Assembly: GCA_027486765.1 (NCBI GenBank)
Contig: JAIXOO010000044.1
Coordinates: 1 to 35,968, forward strand
DNA: 35,968 nt
Direction of reading: 5' to 3'
Source: Saprospiraceae bacterium
Lineage (GTDB): Bacteria; Bacteroidota; Bacteroidia; Chitinophagales; Saprospiraceae
A program made the translations under genes and the position numbers. The notes under the pieces were generated by a model, which saw only the letters and a list, made by a program, of their open reading frames with translations, was not told the DNA's origin and did no database searches. Shown here piece by piece: positions 10,601 to 18,900 of this stretch; positions within the stretch are counted from its first letter, which is position 1; each line of letters opens with the position of its first letter.

Positions 10601-12684
10601 TGTTCACATTTGCGGTAAATGAGGGTAGCCTGATCGAGGTTCAACAAGCTTCCATAGCGCTCCAAAAATACGTCGAGTGGATAGGCCAACACATCTTGCG
10701 CAGAAAACAACCCTTCACTGAGCAGTATTTTCATGGCATCGTTGCCGGGGGTAATCTGGTACACCCGCTGCAAGGCTTTGAGCGCCTCTTGTGCGGTATT
10801 CTTTTGGCTCTCTTCAATGCCATTGAGCACACTGGGGTTGTCTTTAATGAATTTATCTACGGGCATTTGCCCTAGCTTAAAGCCTTCGGCAATCGCGTTT
10901 TTCAGTAGCAATTCAAGGGTGCCTGCACTCCCCAAACCTGAAACATCCATTTCTCCCATACGGATCATGTTCCAGGTTACCTCCGTCGAATAGCTGATAC
11001 GTACTTTGCGGGCCATGTCTTCGGCATAGGTCTCTTTGTCTTGGAAAATTGGGGCAGTGGCTCCAATGAGTTCGCTCCATTGTTCTTTTTTATAGTATCC
11101 CTCAGTGACCAGGGCTGTTAGTGGCCGGTCGCCCAGCTTGTCTTTGATTCCTGCCATCACTTGTGGGTTGTTGGTCGTCAGGTAGGCCAACTTTCCTTGG
11201 GCTTTCAACAGTGGAACGGCGTTCTCCAGCCCTGAACCTATCGCCTCAGCCTGCTCCCACAAGGTTTTGGTATCGTCTTGATATTTGAAATACAGTTTGG
11301 CAAACGCTTGTTGTTCGGTTTCGTTCAGGCCGCTTTGTTCTAGTAACTCGTTGTAGGTAGTGAGTGAACCAGGGGTTGACAACGACAAGCGTGTATTGAC
11401 ACTAAAGGTCTCAAAAGCATCCTTCGCAGCAACAAATTCGGCATCATCCAGCTGAATGATGCCGGCAGTTCGGGCTTTTTCCAAACCTTGCTCGAAAGCG
11501 CTGGTGCTGACTTGCGCCAATTGCAATTTATCACTGGGCAATCCCACCCGCAAGGCCCCGTACAACACCTCGGTGGGCAATCCCGTTTCTTCGGCTGTAC
11601 TGAGCTTGACAGCGCTTGCAGCCAGCGCAATCAAACGGGCATCCCAGCCAGTAGCCTCATTCAATAGGGTAAGGTCGGCGCGGTCTACATGCTCCTGGGC
11701 CTCTAATAAGGCGGTGATTTCTCCGCCAATATGGGGATTCAAATCGCTGCTTAAGCGCGCAAATTCGGCAGACAAGGGCTGGAGTAACCCGGGTGCCACC
11801 AAATTCATGACCTCTTGTTTTCCTGCATTGAGCACTTTGCTGGACAATGGAATTTCATTGCCTGCAGCGTCTACTGCGCGCAGTTCCAGGTTGTTGGAAG
11901 TGGCACTACGCTGGTACGGCAAACTGTACAATCCGTGCTCCTGGGTGGTGGTTTCGGCGAGAAGCCTCGCCCCTTGCGCGCCACCAAAGCCCAGTTGATA
12001 CAAGCGTAAATTCATACCTGTAGCGGGCAGCCCATGCTCCAAAAAGATGCGCCCATCCACGCGGTGCAGCTCGGCGTCAGGCTTGAGGGCTGGCAAGCTC
12101 AGGTTTTGCACCTCTATCAACTTGGCTGTAGTGATCAGCTCTGAATTCAGCAGTATTTTACCCGTGGCATCCGCTACACTGACCCGCAGATCGACGCTTT
12201 CAATTCCCGGAATAGGTTCATACCGAATGGTGTATTTGCCCTCCGCATCGGTGGGGTCTTCACCCAGGCGAAAAACCCCTGCTGCTGCTTCCTGAAAAAG
12301 GCGCACCCCCCCCCCAGCAAAGGCTTGCCCATCGGAGCGGCTTACCCGGCCACTGATGATCCGCAGAGCCTGATTGGCTTTTACCGCAGGTTCAAACATG
12401 CCCAACTCCTTCAGCAACTCGTTCATCACCGTAGCGGTTTTTTCCTCCACAAAACCATCGCCTTGGATACCCCGCATTTCCTGGAAGACGCTTACCAATT
12501 TGCGGGTAGCATCTTTGTAGCGACTTGCGTCACGCTCGATGGATAGTTCGAATCTAAAATTCTCCAGTTCCGGTGGGGTAAATGGAAAAATATTCCGCTT
12601 TAGGAATTCCAGCAATGCGTCTTGGAGGTCGCGCAGGGCCTGGCCTTGGGTTTCGTGGGTGATGGGGAAAGTTATTTTATTCAT
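4696..12684 (-). CDS. Tc toxin TcA subunit, N-terminal half with extra Ig-like and PA14-like domains
   Basis: Encodes 2662 residues. Residues about 1-100 resemble a peptidoglycan-binding-like helical module. About 107-200 and 207-295 look like two tandem carboxypeptidase-regulatory (transthyretin-like) beta domains (VSGRV...TD.EGKY pattern). The VRP1/TcA shell region follows, with the hallmark FCECEHCRSVLSPAAYLVDL near 745-775. A PA14-like beta domain lies at about 1665-1805 (GISASFYTDPNL ... FEGYLEVSTAGAYRFY). The neuraminidase-like region begins near 2070 (AAIGAIQVFIQRCLLNMEP, then KRYRVWEANRKIFLFPENW). Together with the next gene this makes about 3790 residues of TcA, against roughly 2500 for P. 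luminescens TcdA1; the added domains account for part of the excess. A run of ten G residues in the coding strand encodes G124-G126. The protein is probably the shell and receptor-binding part of the translocator. Confidence 0.9.
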   Translation of the reverse strand: MNKITFPITHETQGQALRDLQDALLEFLKRNIFPFTPPELENFRFELSIERDASRYKDATRKLVSVFQEMRGIQGDGFVEEKTATVMNELLKELGMFEPAVKANQALRIISGRVSRSDGQAFAGGGVRLFQEAAAGVFRLGEDPTDAEGKYTIRYEPIPGIESVDLRVSVADATGKILLNSELITTAKLIEVQNLSLPALKPDAELHRVDGRIFLEHGLPATGMNLRLYQLGFGGAQGARLLAETTTQEHGLYSLPYQRSATSNNLELRAVDAAGNEIPLSSKVLNAGKQEVMNLVAPGLLQPLSAEFARLSSDLNPHIGGEITALLEAQEHVDRADLTLLNEATGWDARLIALAASAVKLSTAEETGLPTEVLYGALRVGLPSDKLQLAQVSTSAFEQGLEKARTAGIIQLDDAEFVAAKDAFETFSVNTRLSLSTPGSLTTYNELLEQSGLNETEQQAFAKLYFKYQDDTKTLWEQAEAIGSGLENAVPLLKAQGKLAYLTTNNPQVMAGIKDKLGDRPLTALVTEGYYKKEQWSELIGATAPIFQDKETYAEDMARKVRISYSTEVTWNMIRMGEMDVSGLGSAGTLELLLKNAIAEGFKLGQMPVDKFIKDNPSVLNGIEESQKNTAQEALKALQRVYQITPGNDAMKILLSEGLFSAQDVLAYPLDVFLERYGSLLNLDQATLIYRKCEQVSNVTTSIFTLTKELDNAAPIFAMSATSEVRKDAKTKLINEFPNMAGLFGSLDFCECEHCRSVLSPAAYLVDLLQFLDPEVKVWQNAMKDWKNKHGSAPYPFKDTEAFGLFEQRWQAAHPLEPVPNRDITPLTPYEILISRRPDIPNIPLTCENTNTELPQIDLVNEILEYYVAHHSLGADTAHDTGDATSSELIAEPQYIEPEAYKTLQNARYPLNLPFDLWLETARQFCAYFDTPLWQLLESFRSSDALFEPLQSYDRAAIFIESLGISPSELAVFTNPNPLDDWFTLYGFERETQALTSAIDADSGQRIDLNSAKALSRRLGISYKELLEVVRTGFVNPQLNAFVVLYKLGIEINDVLFYKKHLATYQLNEDLLDKKRKDLTPADQTRFDAITKAAWDVLHEVHGIVAKLKFLSKAFPDFDAVDWLNTALQNNDFDQILVLADTSTAGDFDKTTLQYANGNKVDGFALLKINLFVRLWRKLNWSIADTDRALQAFMPKNAPFEAEHLAKQPLLTVLIYLSHLRSLETKMNVGKNSLSKLLSLWTDLPTQGKNPLYARHFLSRSALRSDPVFDDPLGLYLSKPDLLLKDHLLVIQGALGLSVTEINQILSNNGLDLESAALTLAHVSLLYRHGLLAKALKLDIGELLSLKQLSGLDPFKSLHPDPLDQLENDFPFSQTIRFVEMLDALKASGFDIQDLNYLLRHQFDASGKYRPDEDALWATTKAIALGIRAIQNEHVIPNDPSALPDDELRSKLGLVLPSNVVNRLLAMLDGTNEVTVVQGGVDPDHQLQATDFAGDMAIQKVNYNTVRQEQTMVFRGILLDAQKMALKAKFNSKLSVNQKMLFSTLLDAVQLENSAFFSKYLQKQALNANSNAGFFEAADYGKLFEVLPLVPDGLSEIQKRAAEKAREDKVYEKRGLLIQAFLPYLQTQLVRQLIVQTISAANQADQVLIESLLSDPLLLTDPIQIEPKPLLSAFSGLGTKGISASFYTDPNLNGAETNLVFLEIDTGLRDHKGNLLRPTNIQSCRFEGYLEVSTAGAYRFYTKLAKKNASATLRFAHLHSPVFVGVAAQDEDTLGKGAAEFIELKPGIAYRFSLELQNLNGGEALLQVQGEQLPVGGLSRLTLYAASSVEHSTRAQILLQKTLALVQKLGLSERELRYFLTHAANFDHISFSALPTQAIDDTPSVAIQRFTWFCRLMAYKALREEMAGGSGGLIEVMEVAETLSLDEVCLQIAQLTRRDQTVIKTTAEALFASPTFKDERTLIRLWQGLQTTTKLGVAAQEINKWTKIISKTTTQDKKFKIAQSLKESIKARFEPEVWQRVAQPIFDKLRQQQRNALVAFIMHLRGFERMDQLFEYFLIDPGVEPVIKTSRIRAAIGAIQVFIQRCLLNMEPQQVAPSAINSKHWQWMKRYRVWEANRKIFLFPENWLEPEFRDDKTHLFTELEGALLQGDVSSDLVEDAFFKYLKKLDELARLDIAGMYCEEDSFDPASSTLHVIGRTFAQPHKYFYRQYKHQIWTPWEPVTAEIQGNHLVPVVWRDRLNLFWVTFLDRADSSAKPSSTGGSLYVAEKPFSTSVEGLTKTSAKGIALVTGSSSGSEAKLVDASIADINNALSSMVATKLVDVQLHWSEYLNGTWSARESGGVAASLTVKVPMTFNPDAAFIHVSKEYAEGEDRAVKINLGGEINRAFRVVSRNSVPVSSSIEAAPGMPYNAPETQANRRKGNGGLKVTFKARIETEDGKPPKVTTLSPNILQQGGVFTLLSCANALTIGSDEIGALVAPVFYQDEVGNTFFIEPSFRETSIEEWQEWVKKRTETDAERDDLGFWQSVPLAPMIPQYRIPIPLDFDDPVWKRGIDSRTRLDFLAQKDWLANPTTLIQFNGELIGQSGRTNLQVLSTAEAKQLQTAIPIAVSPGSESAGILVSAEQVASSAGSVVQATSVLNVIGSNGLNTALVKSVNLFHNR
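12306..12315. repeat. C10/G10 homopolymer inside the TcA gene
   Basis: Ten consecutive C residues on the plus strand (G10 in the coding strand), read as GGG GGG GGG G in codons 124-127 of the TcA N-terminal half. Tracts of this length in bacteria are prone to slippage. A one-base change would truncate the protein in the first Ig-like domain. The frame is intact in this copy. Confidence 0.85.
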
Positions 12685-12901
12685 GGTTTGAGGTTTTTGG
12701 TCGTGGTGTGGAATGGGGTGATAAAAAATTTGCTATTAACAGTGGCATGCTGAATGCCCAAAATATAGTTGAAGTGCAGCAACCTTTGCCATAAGTGAGC
12801 CTTAGGCAGGGAAACTTTAGTTTGTAGTCTTTAATTGAAAAATTGGTTGTATTCATTGGGTTTAGTAGTTTATGTTAGACCATTCGATTGATAAGACAGG
12901 A

Positions 12902-15900
12902 CTATTCGATTTTTCCTCCTAGTTTTTTTACAATTGGTGAACAGTTGGAACAAGGTACACCTTGTTGTTGTCCTCCCCAGGATATACCCCAACGTATAAC
13001 AGTTGCACCCTGAGGTAAAGCATTTGCAATATTCACCTCTGCATGTTCTTTCCCTCCTACAACAGTGATTCCATGTTGCACCATATCCCGTCTTTGGACA
13101 CTACTCTCATTACCACCAGAAACGGAACCATATACTACTCGAGAACCATTTAATAATTGAACTTCAGCTAAAGCAACAGTAGTACTTCGTTGGGTTCTTG
13201 TTGCATCTCTACCACTTTTTACATCACTTGGAAACATAGGAGCTAAATCATGTATAGCTCTCGCTCCATCTCGTAAATCTCCTGGCCCTCTGAGACGATA
13301 ATCTACCCCTCCTCCTCTTGAAGTAGGTACACCTGGAGCATGCGATGTGTCTATTTTTGGTGCAGTGATAGGGGGAGCTGTTTTGGGTAAAGAAGGAACT
13401 GATACTCCTGCATTTGCCTTAGCGTTTGGTGATCTAGCACTAGAAGGAATTGTAATTCCTGTTCTACCTCCAAATGATAAATTCTTGGGATCATACGTTG
13501 GAGATCCACTTTGATAACCAGGTCCAGACGGTCTTGTTGGAACACTAAAAGTTGGTCTTGATGCTCTTGCGCCTGCCCAAGCGGCAAGCGCCGCCATAGC
13601 TTGAGCACTAAATTCTTGTCTTCCTCGGTCTTGTGCTGCCACAATTTGCGAATGAGGAGCTACCATTCCAACGCAACCATCGGGCGAACATACTAAATCG
13701 AGTTCCATAGGATCTCGATCTTTATGTACTTTTGGTTTAGGAGAATATTCCCATCTTTCTGATAATTGCAAATAACCTTTCAATCTATTTAATAATTCAC
13801 CCCTTTTTCCTAATTTATCATAGTCATACACTAGCCCATTTTGTTCGCTGAATTGATTATTTAACATCATTACTATTTGAGCAGTTGTCATTTTATTTAG
13901 AGCTTGTTCATTATATCGTTCTCCATCGGTCCCATTCATATCCTTAAATGATAAAAACCTATTGTTAACGTAACTATAAACATTTCCCCCATCCCCAATC
14001 CCAATCGGATCCGCACTCCCCCACCTTCCCAACCACGGCAAATAATACCTCGCCCCATGATATTCCAAGCCCGTCTCCTCATCCCGCTCCATCCCGGTAT
14101 ACCGATACCTTTTGGCCGCAGCTTTGATGCCTGCATTCCGGGCCTGATAGGCTGTCGTTCCATACGGATGGTATTCTTCATAACTGATCAGGGCGGCATC
14201 TCCATCCAGTTCCAGGCTTACTGAGCCCAGGTGGTTGCCCATTTGGTAGCGGATCAATCGGGCTGGGGTATCGGGGTCGACGCCCTGGGTGCGGGTTTCC
14301 AGCATCGCGATGCGCTGGGTGTCATCCATGATGTGCAGGGTTTGGCGCTCCAGGCCGCTGCTATCTTGGTACACTTCAAAATTGCCTCCTATATAAATCC
14401 GCTCGTCTTTTTTGCCGGGATTTACCCCGGCATTGGCGGCATTTTCGGTGATTTTACGCACCCGCTGCCCGCTGCCGTCGTAAACGTAGTAGGTCGTTTC
14501 GGGGCTGCTGCCGTCAACGCGGCGTTGTTTGGAAGTCGCTTGTAGTTCTTCTTTAAAAGTCCAGGCCATCAGTTGCAGGTGGGGCATTTTGCTCAGGTAC
14601 CCGTGTTGGGCGTGGTGGGGATACAGGTAGGTAGTATTGCCAATGGCGGTCGTTTTGAGGCGGTTGTTGGTGTTTTCGTAGGTATAGTTGCGCGTCCAGG
14701 AGCCATTGGCGCCTGCTTCGTGGCGTATTTGTTGGATGTTGCCTACGCTATCGTACTGGTAGTTTTGGTTGTAGTTGCGCATGGCCATGCTGTCGCCGCT
14801 GTTGTGGGAAAACAGCGCAATGGCATCGTTCCAATTGTCGCTGGAATCAAAATTGGGGGCATTGGTATTCTGCTCGCGGCCACTGGCCTGGATGAGGCGA
14901 TAAAGCGCATCGTAGGTGTATTCGTTTGTGCCTTTGATGATTTGGTTGTTGAAAAATCGTTCTGGAATGGCCTGATCGGCAATTTGGGTAATGTTGCCCG
15001 TGGGGTCGTAAGTGTAGTTCAAATCTTGAATGACTTCGCCGCCATTTTTGGTGCTGCGCAGTTGAGTGAGGCGAAAGGTCGTGGGGTCATAGCCGTACTG
15101 GGTCTTTACACCATTGCCATACACGATCTGGGTGCGTTGACCTTTGGCATCGTAATTGATGTTTTTGACGAAATCGGTAGTGGTGTTGCCTTCGCGGAGG
15201 CTTACTTTTTCCAGTAGCCCTGCGGGATTGAAGCTCGGTATGCTCACCTTGCCGTCGGGAGTTGTTTGGCGCAGTGGGCGGTTCAGCGCGTCGTATTCCA
15301 CGCTGGTGCTGAAGGTGTAATCTTCTCCATCCAACAAACTGTCGGGATTGACGATGTCCCAATGGGGCGTATTTTTGTAGTCTTTGCCAAAAATGCGGGT
15401 GCTTTTCAGCAAATTGCCTTTAAAATCATGGATTTCGGAAAGAACTTTCCCGGCGCTGTCGTACAAAATGGCAGCTTTCCCACGCAGGTTCCGCTGTTTG
15501 TCGTTCGGCTGCCCTTCGCCGTACACGATACGCTCGTAGCAATGATTCAAGGGCGTAAGGCCATCACCACCTTTGACGATTTTTTTGATGGGTCGGTGCA
15601 GGTCATCGTATACAAAAGAAAATTCGTGTTGGCGTTCGTCCCAGGTTTTGACCGGGTTACTCAAGGCATTGTTCAACATCCAGCGTTTGCCCGCATCCAT
15701 ACTCGTTTGTGCTACACGATGGCCCAACAGGTCGTAGCGCCAGGCCATCACCACATTGCCCCGCGCATCGGTAATGGATAGGGCGTTGCCTTCCAGGTCC
15801 AATTCCGAAGTGGTGTAGGAAAATTCCTCCTGGATGTTGCCATTGGCGTCCTCCCAACGGTTGTGGTCAATGCCCAAAGTTGGGCGGCCGAGCGTATCGG

Positions 15901-18900
15901 TGACCATACAGGAAGGAGTATTATGGTGCATTGCCGATTTTTGAGCGGCCTTTTTATCCGGGTTTGAGTCGGCTAAGGCCAGTCTTTGTTGGTACCAGGC
16001 GCTGTCTTTCACCGTATCATTGCCGTCGTAATGGAATTCCTTCCAGGCATCAAAGACTGCTTTGGTAAAGGTGCCATCGGGCAATTCGGTTCTGACGTTG
16101 CGGCCAGCACCATCGTAATACAGCATTGGACTTACGCCTTGTTCCACCCATGCGGGGTCATCCTCATAAGCTGGGGTGGTGGAAAAATAGGGCTCGTATT
16201 GTTTGATGGGCTTACCTTTGTTGTTCAGTACCGTACGTCCGTTGCCTACCCAGCGCAATTGATTGCCCGTATCAATAGTTGTTCCATCGGGCAATTGAAT
16301 GATGCCGGGCTCTGCCTGTACTTTTTTCATGGCCACTTTGCCCAGCCCGTCGCTGTATTCAAAACTGATTTGTAGTGGGCTGTTGTTGGGGTTTTGTTTG
16401 GTATGTTGCTCGCGGGCGATGCTGGCTACTACGCTGGGCTGGCGGGTAAAATCGTACACCATACGCGCACTGGCATTGCCCAGGAGATCCCGCGCAAGTT
16501 GTTGCAACAAGATAGTATTGGCTACGATTGGCGCTACCGCATTGGCAATGCTGAAAAAATCGGCGATATTTTGGGCCTCATTTCCTGCGGTTTGTTCGGT
16601 AAATCCGAGCAGATTGTCCCCTTCTTCACCTTGCAAAGGATTGTTGAGCGCTTTGCCCTCCACTGCCGCTGCTTTCACCATACCCAATTCATCCACGATG
16701 ACGGCTGAAATGTTGTCATTGATGTCGCGCATAATCTCGGGCGATAGGGTGCGAAAATTGAACCTCAATACCTGGCTTTCATTGCCTATTGCATCTACGC
16801 TGCGTTGCATGAAGAAATTCAAGGGGTCGTAAAAAACTTGAGTAACGCTGTCGGATGGATCGGTATAAGCGACTGGGGCAAAAAAGCGGGCTTTGACCGC
16901 CTCAAAAGTTTCCTCATTTCTTCGATGTTGCACGGTTCCCGATTGAATCCACCAATTGACCTCATCTTTTAAAAATTTCCCAGCCCGCATATCGGCCTCG
17001 GTCACATCAAACTGAGCCGAAAAAGGACTGGGTTTAAAAATATCGTCGATGAGTTTGGGCGTATAGGCCAATTGGTATGCTTCGAAAGGAATGCTTCGGA
17101 CGGCTTGTTGGCCATCAGGTAGGGGACCGGTCAATTCAGCGTTGTAAAATTTGGTTTTGACCTGTTCGATCAGGCGTTTTTGTGCCCTTCCATCGGCACT
17201 TTTTTCAAAGTACTGTATTTCAGAAATAGCTTCGATTTTGCCTTTAAATTCTTGAACTGTAAAGATCGCTTTGTCCGGTTTTAATCCTGTCAGTTCGTAG
17301 GTTTGGGTTTGCCAACCTTTGCGCAGGTAATAATTTGCTGGAAAAGCAATGTCTTTGGTAAAAGCGTTTTTTGTGTAGGTGATCCATTGCTTTTGCTGTC
17401 CCTTGCGGGCAGCAACTTTGGCCTTTTGTACCGTTGCGGAGTCAGTTGCTGCATCTTTCAGCAGGTCTTCGGTTTGGAGCCGAGGATACACCACCGATAC
17501 GGCCTCCAGTACATTGCCCAATTCATCAGTTTCAATATTAAGGGTATGCGCAATGCGCGGGTCTTCGGGATTGCGCTCGTAGGTATAGGTGATGGCTTCG
17601 CTTTCTTTGACGATAAAGGCGGCGTAGCGGTTTTTACCCCGCGTTTGCAGGAGCTGGATTTCGCAGTTGTGGGTGACCACCGAATAGGGCGCCTGTTCGG
17701 TTTGCCGTACTTCCTGTTGAAATTTCAGGAAATCAGGATCGGCGTCGGTGTATTTTTTGGCCAATTTTTGGTCGGTTATGCGTTTTTCCGCATCCAGTCC
17801 GAACACCTCTTGGCGCAAGGTCATGCCTTTACAGGCGCGCAGGGCTTCCCGCCATTCCTCAGCACTCAAGGCATTGATGTCAAAACCCGCTAGATTATTG
17901 GCTGCCAGAAGTACCGCATCAGGCAGCTCATATTCAATGGGGGTGGCAGTATAGCCGTGTTTTTTATATTCCTCGTACCAGTATTCTTGTTTGAACTGGT
18001 TCAAAATCCGCTCTTTGTCCAAAAATGCCCCGGTATGCAACCAGGTTTTGGTCAGTACTGGCGGCTGATGGTGCTCCTCGGGAACGACATTTTCTGCGCC
18101 CGTTTTAGAAAATACGTCAAAATACTCGGTATCCGTTTGATCTACTCGTCCGAAGCCGCGAAATTCGCGTTCGGCATGGTCGTAATAGCCGTGGTGGTAG
18201 CTGTATTGGGCAGTGAAGCGCACATTGGTGACGGATTCGGTCACGATGGTTTTGGCGACTACCTGTACCGGAAAGGCCAGTTTGGTAATCCAGGGCGTAC
18301 CGGCGAGTTTGTCTTGCAAATAAAACCAGGTCGAGCTTTTGTATTCTACCTCGGTTTTTTTGCCCATGCCATTTTCATGGCTAACCATCAAGTGTGGTTT
18401 TTTGCCCCCCATCAAATCCATGTAGCGCATGGGAGACTGGCTATATACCTGCAATTCGGACGACCACACGATGCAGGCAGTGCCATTGCCCAAGAGATCG
18501 GTAACGGCTATTTTATTGGGTTGTTCTGTGGGGAAGAACGGTTCTATTTCGGTGGCCTCGCTCCAGGCATTTCCGCTGAGGTTGAGGTAGGCTTTGAATT
18601 TGTTTTTGCCCAAATAAATGATATCGCTGGGCCCCGTACCGCTGATGTCTGCCAATTGCAAATAGGCGGGGTTGAACAATTCGGGATGGTCAAACCAGGG
18701 CGAATTACTCATTGTGACTTTGGCGCTGAAGCGGCCATAACCCAGGTTGGCCCAATAACAAACCTCGCCATTGCGGATGCGTACGATGTCGGTGAGGCCG
18801 TCGCCACTCATGTCGGCCAGAAAAATGCGTTGTTCGGAGTCGGCAAAAATGATGGCTGGGCCTTGTTCTTCATCGTAGGGCTTAACGGCGAGTTCGGGGG

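Noticed and set aside
12685-12901. Search for an immunity gene between TcB-TcC and TcA
   Set aside because: No open frame of credible size or content on either strand.
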